47,413 nt of DNA from an uncultured Lachnospiraceae bacterium (lineage in GTDB: Bacteria > Bacillota > Clostridia > Lachnospirales > Lachnospiraceae), in NCBI GenBank assembly GCA_944381475.1, contig CALWLH010000103.1, forward strand, positions 1 to 47,413. The letters run 5' to 3'. Positions 1-8,888 of the stretch are shown in pieces. Position 1 is the stretch's first letter; every line of letters begins with the position of its first letter. A program made the position numbers and the translations under genes. The notes under the pieces were generated by a model, which saw nothing but the letters and a program-made list of their open reading frames with translations, ran no database searches and was not told the DNA's origin.

Positions 1-366
1 CTCCTCATCACCCCCGCTCATAGCCTTGGCAAGAGTAGTCTCCTCCCCGGGAGAAAGAAGAGGCACGCGGCCGATTTCTCTGAGATAAACCTTCACCGCA
101 TCCTCGTACGGATACTCCTCTGAAACCGGCTCCTCCTCATCCTCATACATGTGCTGAGGATAATCCTCCTCATCCGGCGCGTTGTCCACAACCGCTATTC
201 CCTGTTCATGTAAATAAGAACAGGCCTGGCTGGCCAGCTCCAGCATCCGTTCCTGATCTCTTTCCTGTTCCCTGCATGCCGAAAAAATATATACATATTC
301 CAGCTCATTATGAGCCTGTTTTCCTGCCTGAAGCAGCTTTTCAAATAATTGATCCCTGTCCGCCAT
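1..366 (-). CDS. rpoD: RNA polymerase primary sigma factor RpoD (N-terminal part, cut by window edge)
   Basis: The reading frame starts at an ATG at 366 and is still open at base 1, so 122 N-terminal residues are present. An acidic stretch rich in Glu/Asp is followed by DAVKVYLREIGRVPLLSPGE, the typical region 1.2 entry of primary sigma-70 factors. RpoD directs RNA polymerase to housekeeping promoters. It lies 78 bp downstream of dnaG on the same strand, in the conserved dgt-dnaG-rpoD order of Clostridia. Regions 2 to 4 lie outside the window. The main alternative would be another group 1/2 sigma factor, but the dnaG context makes RpoD very likely. Confidence 0.93.
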   Translation of the reverse strand, partial: MADRDQLFEKLLQAGKQAHNELEYVYIFSACREQERDQERMLELASQACSYLHEQGIAVVDNAPDEEDYPQHMYEDEEEPVSEEYPYEDAVKVYLREIGRVPLLSPGEETTLAKAMSGGDEE

Positions 367-444
367 ATCGGTCTTAAACCATCCTTTTTTAATGTGATCC
401 ACTGTAACTTTACGTTATTTTTTCCCGATATGGCATTCCTATTC

Positions 445-2202
445 TTAATCCAGGGTAATCTGCAGCTTCTGCAGCTCGTTCATGGCCATTAATAAATTTT
501 GAAGTTCTTTTATGTCCGCACTTCGGGACGCCAGCTCCAGGCTGTTTTTCTTAATGCGAGCCACAGTCTCGGTGAAGGCGCGGTTCCGATCCTGTCCGGC
601 CAATTCCTGTGGAAGCCTCATTTGAAACAGCGAAGCAGCCTCTTTGTATTCCTCCTGATCGTTAATAAAGGCATTTAATATCTGACCCGGATTGACGCTG
701 CCTGCCTTTGCCTGGTCAATGATCATTGCCGCCACTCTTTTATAAAGCGGACTGGAAAAATCGTCAGCCATGATGATGTCGCTGATCTTTTCGTATACCG
801 ACGGCTCCTCTGTAATCCAGGTCAGCAGCAGACGCTCCGCCTTGCGTACGCCATCCTCCGGATCCGGCTTTTTTGCGGTGGATTTTGGAGGCTCGTAAAC
901 CTTTGCCGCTGGAGCCAGACGCGAACCCATACTGTTCACCTTTCTTTTCATCTCTCCAAAGTCGATAGCATACTCCCTGCAGACGGCCTCCATATAGTTC
1001 GTCCGCTCCATCTCGTCACTAAAGGAAAGCAGCCTGGAAGCAATCTGCTCGTGAAAAGCCGTTTTCTGTGACGGATCAGAGAGATCATACTCATTTTTCA
1101 CGCAGCCGACTTCAAAAAGAAATCCGTTCTGTGCCTGACGAATGCGTTCCTGATAGCTTTCAGCCCCGAGATTTTTAATAAACTCGTCCGGATCCTTGTA
1201 GGGCTTCATGGTCAGCACCTTTATGCCAAGTCCCGCTTCCTTCAGGATGGGTATAGCGCGAAGGGCCGCCTTCATCCCGGCACCGTCGCTGTCAAAGGTC
1301 AGAACGACCCTGTCCACATACCGTTTTATAAGGGATGCATGGTTTGCCGTAAATGCGGTACCAAGTGCCGCAACCGCATTGGTAAAGCCAGCCTGGTGGA
1401 GGGTAATAACATCCATATACCCCTCGCATATGAGAAAATAGTCCAGACGGCTTTTTTTTGCCGCATGCAGGCCGTAAAGATTTCTGCTCTTGTCAAATAT
1501 CCTGGTTTCCTGAGAGTTTAAATATTTGGGCTCCCCATCCCCCATAACCCGGCCGCCAAAAGCAATAACCCTGTTATTTGCATCCATGATGGGAAACATG
1601 ACCCTGTTCCAGAAAACATCCTGCGCTCCCCGCTCCCGAAGTCTTACAAGGCCGGAGTCCTTTAACTGCTCATCGGTATAGTTTTTTTGCCGCAGATAGC
1701 GGTAAAGGCTTCCGGCGGTCCCCGGCGCAAAACCCAGGCCAAAGCTTTTTATCGTCTGTCCGGTAAGACCTCTGTCAGTAAGATATTGAAGCCCCCTGGC
1801 TCCCTGAGGACTGTGAAGCATCATATAATAGTACATGGCCGCATCCTTGTGCATATCAAGAAGAACGCGCTTCAAATCCGCATTTCTCTTCTCCTCCGGG
1901 GTGTATTCCTTCTGTGGAAGCGTGATGCCAGCCCTCTGCGCCAAAGCCTCCAGCGCCTCCTGAAAGCTCATATTTTCATACTCCATCATAAAGGTGATCA
2001 CATTTCCCCCGGCGCCACAGCCAAAGCAGTAGTACATCTGCTTCTGGGGGGATACAGAAAAGGATGGAGATTTCTCATTATGGAAGGGACACAGTCCAAA
2101 ATAGGAGCTGCCTTTCTTTTTCAGCTGCACGTAGGAGCCCACAACATTTAAGATATCGCTCCTGGTGCGTACCTCCTCTATAATCTCATCTGAATAATAC
2201 AT
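445..2202 (-). CDS. dnaG: DNA primase DnaG
   Basis: This 585-residue protein synthesises RNA primers at the replication fork with the replicative helicase. A CHC2 zinc-binding domain is visible at the N-terminus (Cys38, His41, Cys59, Cys62). The catalytic Toprim core follows, with Glu260 in ICEGYMD and the acidic pair Asp304/Asp306 in FDSDGAG. The C-terminal 150 or so residues are the helicase-interacting region. Length is normal for the family. An AGCGGAGAAAG ribosome site sits just upstream of the ATG at 2202, and the gene begins 15 bp after the dgt stop, so the two are probably cotranscribed. Confidence 0.97.
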   Translation of the reverse strand: MYYSDEIIEEVRTRSDILNVVGSYVQLKKKGSSYFGLCPFHNEKSPSFSVSPQKQMYYCFGCGAGGNVITFMMEYENMSFQEALEALAQRAGITLPQKEYTPEEKRNADLKRVLLDMHKDAAMYYYMMLHSPQGARGLQYLTDRGLTGQTIKSFGLGFAPGTAGSLYRYLRQKNYTDEQLKDSGLVRLRERGAQDVFWNRVMFPIMDANNRVIAFGGRVMGDGEPKYLNSQETRIFDKSRNLYGLHAAKKSRLDYFLICEGYMDVITLHQAGFTNAVAALGTAFTANHASLIKRYVDRVVLTFDSDGAGMKAALRAIPILKEAGLGIKVLTMKPYKDPDEFIKNLGAESYQERIRQAQNGFLFEVGCVKNEYDLSDPSQKTAFHEQIASRLLSFSDEMERTNYMEAVCREYAIDFGEMKRKVNSMGSRLAPAAKVYEPPKSTAKKPDPEDGVRKAERLLLTWITEEPSVYEKISDIIMADDFSSPLYKRVAAMIIDQAKAGSVNPGQILNAFINDQEEYKEAASLFQMRLPQELAGQDRNRAFTETVARIKKNSLELASRSADIKELQNLLMAMNELQKLQITLD

Positions 2203-2217
2203 ATATGTCTTTCTCCG

Positions 2218-3231
2218 CTATTTCCAGCCGTTTGGAATAAACAGCTCCTCAAATCGCTTTGTGGCATAAAAATCCGTCATTCCGGCAATATAGTCGCCGA
2301 CTATGATCTCATGCGCCTCGTTCTCCAGCATACAAAGCTCAATATACTCATTGGGAAGAGTTTCCCAGTTCTTCATGTAATAATCAAAAAGCATCCGGAG
2401 CATTTCCTGGGCCTTCTTCTCCTCCCCTTTGACCACATCGTTGGAGTAGACATTCTTAAACATAAAACCCCTCAGTCCGAACATGGCCTCCTTCATCTCC
2501 GGTGACTGGAGGATCTCCGGTTTTCCATAGCTGCTGGTAATAACATCATGTATGATGTTATTCAGCCTGTTATGCACGGAATCTCCCAGAACCTCCGTAT
2601 ATACCCGGGGCAAATCCGCCTCCTTTAAAACGCCCGCCCGGATAGCATCATCCACATCATGGTTTATGTAGGCTATCTTGTCACTGATGCGCACCACCTG
2701 TCCCTCAAGGGTAGACGGATGTGCCTCAGTCCCGTGATTTCTGATGCCGTCGATCACCTCCCAGGTCAGATTGAGCCCTGCACCGGCATTTTCCAGCTTC
2801 TCCACCACCCGTACACTCTGCTCACTGTGCTTAAAGCCTCTTCCGATCCGGTTCAATAGCTCATTTAAAAGGCGCTCCCCTGCATGTCCAAAGGGCGTAT
2901 GGCCCAGGTCATGGCCCAGGGCAATGGCCTCAGTCAAATCTTCATTTAACTGCAGCGCCTTCGCGATGGTTCTGGCGATCTGTGTCACTTCCAAAGTATG
3001 GGTCATGCGCTCTCTGTAATGATCCCCCTCCGGGGCAAGAAACACCTGGGTCTTATGCTTCAAACGCCTGAACGACTTGCAATGAATGATTCGGTCCCGG
3101 TCCCGCTGGAACTCCGTACGAATATCGCAGGGCTGCTCCTTTTGCTTACGCCCCAGGGTTTTTGTACTTCTTGCGGCATATTCTGAAAGAACGGCATCCT
3201 CCCGCTCCTCAGTCATCTGACGGATGTTCAC
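2218..3231 (-). CDS. dgt: Deoxyguanosinetriphosphate triphosphohydrolase-like HD protein
   Basis: This 337-residue HD-domain protein belongs to the dGTPase-like family that hydrolyses dNTPs to nucleoside and triphosphate. The metal-binding HD signature is ALGHDLGHTPFGHAG (His107-Asp108), with a further conserved His78 in RMTHTLEV. An N-terminal FRRLKHKTQVF motif is typical of the bacterial dGTPase-like subfamily. It is the first gene of the dgt-dnaG-rpoD unit and is divergent from the subtilase at 3462. The 230 bp between the two must carry both promoters; I could not pick a convincing pair. Substrate preference among dNTPs cannot be read from sequence. Confidence 0.93.
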   Translation of the reverse strand: MNIRQMTEEREDAVLSEYAARSTKTLGRKQKEQPCDIRTEFQRDRDRIIHCKSFRRLKHKTQVFLAPEGDHYRERMTHTLEVTQIARTIAKALQLNEDLTEAIALGHDLGHTPFGHAGERLLNELLNRIGRGFKHSEQSVRVVEKLENAGAGLNLTWEVIDGIRNHGTEAHPSTLEGQVVRISDKIAYINHDVDDAIRAGVLKEADLPRVYTEVLGDSVHNRLNNIIHDVITSSYGKPEILQSPEMKEAMFGLRGFMFKNVYSNDVVKGEEKKAQEMLRMLFDYYMKNWETLPNEYIELCMLENEAHEIIVGDYIAGMTDFYATKRFEELFIPNGWK

Positions 3232-3461
3232 TGATTCCTCCTGTCTGACAGTCCCACATGCTATTTTATGCGGCTGCCCAAGCCAATATGCATTTTTTCA
3301 GGCCAACATTTATAGCTGTAAAGCTTTTCTGCAGCTCCATTGTCTATCGAACAGATTTTTCTTTTATAGTAGCATAAAAACAGGAAAGAATCCACCGGTT
3401 TTTCATAAGAATAACACTAGAGACCTGGGATTCAGGCAAAATAAAGGAGGGAATCCAAACC

Positions 3462-5078
3462 ATGGATGAAGTGATCGTAAAATATCTGGGAGATCTGGAG
3501 ACCGCATTAAAAAGCATTCCCGGAGCCCAGGCTGCACTGCTGTTTGGGGGATATGCTGTTATAAGCTATCCCCGGGGATACCTGGATGAAATCCGCGCTT
3601 TGCCAGAAATTCTCTATATCCAGCTGCCGGTACGTGTCTATTTTGAAATTACGGAGGCAAAAAGCGCCTCCTGCATACAAAGCTTTACTGAGGAGACAGG
3701 ACTTAGCGGACAGGGTGTGCTTGTGGGTATTATAGACAGCGGCATAGACCTTTCTCACCGGGCCTTCAGAACCGAAGCAGGGGGCACGCGCTTTTGCTGC
3801 TTCTGGGATCAATCGGGCAATGGCATCCCTCCCAAAGGATACTATATGGGAACCTCCTATACCAAGGATGAGATGAATGAGCTTCTGGAAATCAGCAGCC
3901 AGAATCCCCTGCTTCCCACAGATCCTTCCGGACACGGGACAGCGGTAACAGGAATAGCAGCGGGAAATGATCCGTACGATGGATACAGGGGCGTTGCTCC
4001 CGATGCAGAGCTGATCGGGGTGAAGCTGGGCACATCTGCAAGCTATCCGCGCACTTCTGAGCTGATGCAGGGGGTCAATTACTGCATCCAGAAGGCTTTG
4101 GAGCTGGGAAAGCCTCTTGTAATCAACCTGAGCTTTGGCAACAGCTATGGAGATCACACAGGCCACAGTCTTCTGGAGGACTATTTAAACCTTGCCTCCA
4201 CTATAGGAAGAACCTGTATCGTGGCAGGCACTGGCAATGAGGGAGCCTCCGGACATCATGCCGGAGGATATCTGACTGAAGCTGCTATACTGCCCCTTTC
4301 CATAGGAACCTTTCAGCCAAGCCTCTCCATACAGTTCTGGAAGGCATTCCCCGATGAGATGACTTTCTCACTGATCTCTCCTTCCGGTGAATCAACGGGA
4401 GTTCTCACAACCGCCGGGGGCATCAAGCGGTTTACTCTTTCCGACACAGATGTGCGGATCCTGATAGGAAGGCCCACTCCCATACAGCTTCGCCAGGGAA
4501 TATACATCGAGCTCCTTCCGCTGTCCGGATACTATATCACTTCCGGCATATGGAGAATCCAGCTTAACCCTCTGCGGGTCAGCACCAACCGCTATGATCT
4601 TTGGCTGCCTGTCAGCGAAACGCTTTCTGCTGATACCCGCTTTCTTACACCCGATCCTGAGATTACTTTAACCATTCCATCTACAGCCGCCGATCTCATA
4701 TCTGTAGGCTCCTATAACAGCGGCTCCGGTATTCTCAGCTCCTTTTCCGGAAGAGGATATACAATCCTTGGAGGGGTAAAGCCGGATCTGGTCGCTCCGG
4801 GCGAAGCCCTAAGAGCACCTCTGGCCTCCCCTGGCAGGAATCTTTACGGAGCCTTTACAGGCACCTCCTTCGCCGCGCCCGTGGTATCCGGAGCCGTAGC
4901 CCTGCTTATGGAATGGGGTATTGTCCTGTCCAATGATCCGGAGCTTTACGGACAAAAAATAAAAGCGTACCTCCAAAAGGGGGCACGCCCGTTAAACGGT
5001 GAAGCGCTGTATCCCAACCCGCAGGCAGGATATGGCAAGCTCTGTCTTTTTGACAGCTTTCATCTGCTAAATATTTGA
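3462..5078 (+). CDS. Subtilisin-like serine protease, Csp-like (S8 family)
   Basis: This 538-residue protease has a complete catalytic triad: Asp92 in GIIDSGID, His158 in PSGHGTAVTG and Ser469 in TGTSFAAPVVSG. A short N-terminal region of about 80 residues looks like a propeptide. Roughly 180 residues between the His and Ser blocks are larger than in subtilisin and fit the jelly-roll insert of clostridial Csp proteases, which act in spore germination by processing the cortex hydrolase SleC. No signal peptide is visible. The start at 3462 has a strong AAAGGAGGG site. The stop overlaps the convergent lipoprotein gene by 12 bp. A germination role is inferred from family and sporulation context only. 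Confidence 0.88.
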   Translation: MDEVIVKYLGDLETALKSIPGAQAALLFGGYAVISYPRGYLDEIRALPEILYIQLPVRVYFEITEAKSASCIQSFTEETGLSGQGVLVGIIDSGIDLSHRAFRTEAGGTRFCCFWDQSGNGIPPKGYYMGTSYTKDEMNELLEISSQNPLLPTDPSGHGTAVTGIAAGNDPYDGYRGVAPDAELIGVKLGTSASYPRTSELMQGVNYCIQKALELGKPLVINLSFGNSYGDHTGHSLLEDYLNLASTIGRTCIVAGTGNEGASGHHAGGYLTEAAILPLSIGTFQPSLSIQFWKAFPDEMTFSLISPSGESTGVLTTAGGIKRFTLSDTDVRILIGRPTPIQLRQGIYIELLPLSGYYITSGIWRIQLNPLRVSTNRYDLWLPVSETLSADTRFLTPDPEITLTIPSTAADLISVGSYNSGSGILSSFSGRGYTILGGVKPDLVAPGEALRAPLASPGRNLYGAFTGTSFAAPVVSGAVALLMEWGIVLSNDPELYGQKIKAYLQKGARPLNGEALYPNPQAGYGKLCLFDSFHLLNI

Positions 5079-6011
5079 TTCTCTAAGGAGGCGCAGTATG
5101 GCATAGGAGCCATTTTCCTCGCCAACCCAGATAACCACATGCACATAACCGTTCTGGATATAAAAATCAAGCTTATGATCCATATCGTCTGCGAAAAAGG
5201 GCTCGTTGACGTACACATCCGCCAGCATCTCGTTGGTAAAGCGTTCAAACACAGAATCCGACGCCCGAACCACCTCGAAATTGCCATTACAGATTTCCTC
5301 GTACGCAGCCTCCACGCCAAAAGCCGTCTCCAGATTTATTTGCTGGCCAGTCATACGGTCAACGGTAAAATAGTAACGGTACTCCCGCTCATCCTCATAA
5401 CGGACGTCGTCTCCAATATGTCTGACCAGTCCTTCAAGCTGATAGCTGACAAATCTGGTGGCGGACATAACAGAACAGGTCAGGGAAATGTCCAGATCCA
5501 CCATCTGAAAACGGAGGGGGTAATCATTGATCACATATTGATTGATAATGGAATTGATTTCCACCTCCTTGTCAGAATCAGACACGTAAATTACAGGAAA
5601 ATCATCCACATGAAATCTGCAGCCCTGCTCCCCAAAGGTTGGTGCCTCCCACTCCACATCCAAAACATCTGTGCCGAGGATAAAATCCGTCCATTCTCCG
5701 TTGGAATCTACCGGAAGCTCCGCAGGTTCTATGGGAACGGTTTCATAGACATATTGGGTTGGATCCTGACTTTCATCGGGAGAAGCGGTGGATGGTATGA
5801 CTTCAATCACAGGACGCTCGCCCTCTATCGTCTGAGGCTGGGAAGGTGAATCTGTTCCATCGCTCGATGCACCTGTATCAGAGGTAATGAAATCATTGCC
5901 CGACGCTCCCTGGCTGGAACCAATACCTTCATTTATGCTGGGCCGAAGTGTACAGCCGGCTGCGAATACCAGCACGCAGGCAAGCATCCCCGTCATCATA
6001 TACTTTTTCAT
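5067..6011 (-). CDS. Putative lipoprotein of unknown function
   Basis: This 314-residue protein begins with a lipoprotein signal peptide, MKKYMMTGMLACVLVFAAGC, where Cys20 of the AAGC lipobox should be lipidated. A low-complexity linker rich in Ser, Gly, Thr, Asp and Pro follows (about residues 21-85). The folded C-terminal part (about 100-314) is rich in acidic and aromatic residues and has the pattern of DUF3298/RsiV-like extracellular domains, such as YYFTVDRMTGQQINLETAF, but I cannot assign a family firmly. It is convergent with the subtilase and overlaps its 3' end by 12 bp. It is probably anchored outside the membrane; ligand or partner unknown. Confidence 0.8.
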   Translation of the reverse strand: MKKYMMTGMLACVLVFAAGCTLRPSINEGIGSSQGASGNDFITSDTGASSDGTDSPSQPQTIEGERPVIEVIPSTASPDESQDPTQYVYETVPIEPAELPVDSNGEWTDFILGTDVLDVEWEAPTFGEQGCRFHVDDFPVIYVSDSDKEVEINSIINQYVINDYPLRFQMVDLDISLTCSVMSATRFVSYQLEGLVRHIGDDVRYEDEREYRYYFTVDRMTGQQINLETAFGVEAAYEEICNGNFEVVRASDSVFERFTNEMLADVYVNEPFFADDMDHKLDFYIQNGYVHVVIWVGEENGSYAILRLLRESNI

Positions 6012-6125
6012 CGTTTACACATCCTTTTCAGGCGGCCAAGGCTTATGCCTCTCACTGTCCTGTGTTTATACCATAAATACCACCGCAGATTGTGGATTCC
6101 CAAACCAACTATATCAGTTAAAGCG

Positions 6126-7271
6126 CTATTTGTCCAGTAATTTCTTTATTTCCTGAGTAAGGACACTGGCCGCCTGAAGATGATTTTTCGGGCCGGGATG
6201 GCATCTGGAACCCACGGTTTCATCCGTATTCTCCGGAAGTCTTACATAATAAACCTGATTGTCGCCCTGCTCCTCCTTAAATTCCTCTATGGCCTGCAAA
6301 ATGGCTGGCTCCATGGGAATCCCAAGCATACCATAGGCCCAAAGGATTTTGGATTGCGGATTGTGGAAGCGCAAAACTCCTAAAAACTGCTTGCATTTCT
6401 CCCTGAAGCGGGCAAGATCCTCCTCCTTCATGCTTCCATCATCGTTCAGACGCTGCTTTGTACGTCTGCCTGTAAGGGGATCTATGTACTCCGGACTGTT
6501 AAAAGCCCCTCCATCATTCGTACCCAGATTCACCACGATCACGTCCGCGCTCCATTTTGAAAAATCATAGGGCATATCCGTTCCCTGGAGATGGTTTTTT
6601 TCTCCAAAAGCCAAACCGCAGAGCTTGTCATAATAATCAGGAAGCGCACAGCCCGGATTATTGTCCCAGCCAGTGAGCACGCCCCAGCCGCTCTGGGAAA
6701 TAATATGGTAGTCCGCGTCAAGAGCCTGTGCTGTAAGAGTGGCGTAGTCATGTACGGAATCAAAAAACATGCTGATCCAGTCCTGTTCCTGTACGGCTCC
6801 TATCACGCCCTCGCCAGAGGTGATGCTGTCCCCGATAAATTCCAGCCTGCAGCTTTTTGGCGGAAGCGCCGCAAAAGCGCCGTCCAGCAAAATGCTGTAT
6901 ATTTTTAAGCCATGCTCGTCATCGGCGGACATAGCCTGAACATCCTTAAATATGCGGATGGTCTTTTCCTCCTCGCAATTCATATTCCTTATAAGGGGGA
7001 TGTAATACCGACCTTTAGGCAGCATCTGGCGGCTGATAAATGCGTCATTTACCGTCACGCTGACCCAGGGCTCATAAATATTATAGGTGGATTCGATTTC
7101 CACCCATACCTCGCCGGCCTTTACACGCATTTCAATACCGCTGGCTGTCCAATAAAGAACCAGCGGATTCCTGTCGCCATTTGTACGGCCGTAAACCCGC
7201 ACCTGGCCGCACTCAGAAAGGGGCACGCGCTTCAGCTTCTCATTTGCAATCTGCATTCTATTTTCCATCAT
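6126..7271 (-). CDS. SGNH/GDSL hydrolase, carbohydrate esterase family 2-like
   Basis: This 381-residue protein has the two-domain layout of CE2 deacetylases. An N-terminal beta-rich domain (about 1-140) precedes an SGNH hydrolase domain. Block I is EFIGDSITSGEG with the nucleophile Ser149, block III is NLGTNDGG, and the catalytic His358 sits in RCHPGPKNH. CE2 enzymes remove acetyl groups from xylo- and glucomannan oligosaccharides. No signal peptide is visible, so an intracellular role on imported acetylated oligosaccharides is likely. Two adjacent Met codons open the frame; a GGAGAG site precedes them. Exact substrate is inferred from the family. Confidence 0.88.
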   Translation of the reverse strand: MMENRMQIANEKLKRVPLSECGQVRVYGRTNGDRNPLVLYWTASGIEMRVKAGEVWVEIESTYNIYEPWVSVTVNDAFISRQMLPKGRYYIPLIRNMNCEEEKTIRIFKDVQAMSADDEHGLKIYSILLDGAFAALPPKSCRLEFIGDSITSGEGVIGAVQEQDWISMFFDSVHDYATLTAQALDADYHIISQSGWGVLTGWDNNPGCALPDYYDKLCGLAFGEKNHLQGTDMPYDFSKWSADVIVVNLGTNDGGAFNSPEYIDPLTGRRTKQRLNDDGSMKEEDLARFREKCKQFLGVLRFHNPQSKILWAYGMLGIPMEPAILQAIEEFKEEQGDNQVYYVRLPENTDETVGSRCHPGPKNHLQAASVLTQEIKKLLDK

Positions 7272-7385
7272 GGCAGCTTCTCTCCATCCTTCATTTCTAT
7301 TGCCAGTTCTGTCCTATGTTTCAATCCTCAAAAGCATTTAACATGAACCCCTAAAAGACTACCATATTTTTTCCATATTTTCAAT

Positions 7386-7630
7386 GATCGGATAGGGGAA
7401 GATTCCTCCCCTCTACCCGCTCACCGCGATACCTCGCTCATCTCGCGGCATTGCCGCTCGATGACCGTTGCCCGTCGGATGTCCGCTCGTGCAAGCCGGG
7501 TGACGGCACGCCCGCTAAAGCGGACCTGCCAATACGCACCTGTCAATATAATGCTTCGCATGGGGCAGGTGCTGGAGGTCGCCCTCCGGGCGTATCGCGC
7601 AAAAATCCCTGCCAGAGCCGGCCCCGGACT
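7386..7630. repeat. Structured intergenic repeat, family B (longest copy)
   Basis: This GC-rich stretch fills most of the 394-bp gap between the CE2 gene and the HMA gene. It contains several hairpins: CCGCTAAAGCGG (7512-7523), GCGGC-ATT-GCCGC near 7445, GGAGG-N4-CCTCC near 7574, and an arm pair GCACCTG/CAGGTGC (7536-7542 with 7566-7572) enclosing AATGCTTCGCATGGG. The 23-base block 7505-7527 is identical to 39554-39576, and the enclosed 15-mer recurs at 39599-39613 inside a differently paired stem. A looser relative at 45049-45110 shares GGTGACGGCA and a TAGGGG/CCCCT hairpin. No open reading frame in it looks real. Confidence 0.7.
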
Positions 7631-7665
7631 GACAGGGGATTCAATTGGTATGATGCAAAAATCGG

Positions 7666-7881
7666 TTAGACGTCAGATAGCACAGCCAACACCTCATACC
7701 CAGCGTCTGTTACAGCCTCCATCAGCTGATCATTGCTGACCTCATCCGTAATAACTGTTGCTGTCTCATCCTCAGCGCTTACAAATACACGCTCCACACC
7801 GTCTACCGACAGCAGAGCCTTCTTTACTCTGCTTGAGCAATGTGTACACAGCATTCCTCCGATTTTAAAAACCTTTTTCAT
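7666..7881 (-). CDS. Heavy-metal-associated (HMA) domain protein, CopZ-like
   Basis: This 71-residue protein is a single HMA fold. It carries the metal-binding loop GMLCTHCSSRVKKAL (MxCxxC) near residue 9 and a C-terminal ITDEVSNDQLMEAVTDAGYEV segment pattern typical of copper chaperones. Such proteins bind Cu(I) and pass it to CopA-type P-type ATPases, but no ATPase or copper regulator is visible nearby, so the partner must be encoded elsewhere. A GGGAGG site lies about 16 bp upstream of the ATG, longer than usual. The His between the two cysteines is less common than Ala/Gly/Ser and could tune metal choice. Confidence 0.85.
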   Translation of the reverse strand: MKKVFKIGGMLCTHCSSRVKKALLSVDGVERVFVSAEDETATVITDEVSNDQLMEAVTDAGYEVLAVLSDV

Positions 7882-8006
7882 AACAAACTTTAATGATCCT
7901 CCCGGCTATCAGCCACAAAATGATATATGGAACTGCCCCAGGGCAGAACCTGTTTAGGATATCAGTGTATCATATGATATCACAATTTTGTGGAAATGCA
8001 ACCATT

Positions 8007-8783
8007 TCAGGACAGGAAATGGCGCATGCTTTTCAGCGCGTTTTTTTCCAGACGGCTGACCTGCGCCTGGGAAATGGCAATCTCATCCGCCACCTCCATC
8101 TGGGTCTTTCCTTCAAAAAAACGCATATTGATGATTTTTCTCTCCCTTTCCGGAAGCCGCTTTAATGCCTGTTCCAGACAAATGCCATCCACCCAGGATT
8201 CCTCATTATTTCTTTTATCACTTACCTGATCCATTACATATAACGTATCCTTACCATCCGTGTAGACCGGGTCGTAAAGGCTCAGGGGACTGCGGATTGC
8301 CTCTAAGGATTCCGCAATTTCCTCCTCAGAAAAACCGATTTCCTTTGCGAGCTCAGAGAGTGTGGGTTCCGTGCCCGATGCAGACATCATGCGCTCTCTG
8401 GTATATATGGCCTTATAAGCGATATCACGCAGAGAACGGCTGACGCGGATACTGGAATTCGTATCTCTTAGATATCGTCTGCATTCTCCCAAAATCATGG
8501 GAACCGCATAAGTCGAAAACTTCACATCAAAGGCTTCGGGCTTAAAATTATCTATAGCCTTGATGAGACCCACGCATCCGATCTGAAAAAGGTCATCCAC
8601 ATTTTCGCTGGAACCAGCAAACCGCTGTATCACCGACAGCACAAGGCGCAGATTTCCCTTGATATACAGCTCTCTGGCATTCTCATCCCCTTCGCGCATA
8701 CGCGCAAAAAGCTCTTCCTTTTCCTCTTCAGAAAGCAATGGAAGCTTGGCAGTATTTACTCCGCAAATCTCAACCTTAAACAC
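8007..8783 (-). CDS. sigG: Sporulation sigma factor SigG
   Basis: This 258-residue sigma-70 family protein opens with VEICGVNTAKLPLLSEEE, the N-terminus characteristic of forespore sigma-G. Region 2 (GNLRLVLSVIQRF, VDDLFQIGCVGLIKAID, KFSTYAVPMILGECRRYLRD), region 3 and region 4 (GKTQMEVADEIAISQAQVSR) are intact. Sigma-G drives late forespore genes such as SASPs and germination proteins. The start codon is GTG at 8783, preceded by GGGAGGAAAG. An upstream element at 8814-8843 resembles a sigma-F/sigma-G promoter. The gene stands alone, without the spoIIGA-sigE neighbours common in bacilli. Confidence 0.95.
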   Translation of the reverse strand: MFKVEICGVNTAKLPLLSEEEKEELFARMREGDENARELYIKGNLRLVLSVIQRFAGSSENVDDLFQIGCVGLIKAIDNFKPEAFDVKFSTYAVPMILGECRRYLRDTNSSIRVSRSLRDIAYKAIYTRERMMSASGTEPTLSELAKEIGFSEEEIAESLEAIRSPLSLYDPVYTDGKDTLYVMDQVSDKRNNEESWVDGICLEQALKRLPERERKIINMRFFEGKTQMEVADEIAISQAQVSRLEKNALKSMRHFLS

Positions 8784-8813
8784 CCTTCTTTCCTCCCGTT
8801 CATCATCTTTTCT

Positions 8814-8843
8814 TATGATTCACGGTTTTAAAAGGGTTTATAC
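8814..8843 (-). promoter_or_regulatory. Candidate sigma-F/sigma-G promoter of sigG
   Basis: On the minus strand GTATA (8839-8843) is followed after 15 bp by GTGAATCATA (8814-8823). This resembles the forespore consensus GYATA-N15/16-GGNNANANTR, with two mismatches in the -10 box. It ends 30 bp before the sigG GTG codon. The match is by eye only. Confidence 0.4.
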
Positions 8844-8888
8844 GAACCGGGAGCTGAATTTACTGGAAACTTATTCCGTGTTTTCCAG

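Noticed and set aside
3507-4166. Minus-strand open frame inside the subtilase gene
   Set aside because: It overlaps the catalytic blocks of a clear S8 protease and shows no family features.
7451-7739. Short plus-strand open frames in the 7.4-7.7 kb gap
   Set aside because: They are Arg/Pro-rich translations of the GC-rich hairpin repeat and have no ribosome sites.
7966-7983. AT-rich palindrome TATCATATGATA after sigG
   Set aside because: No T-run or regulator context; too short and AT-rich to call.
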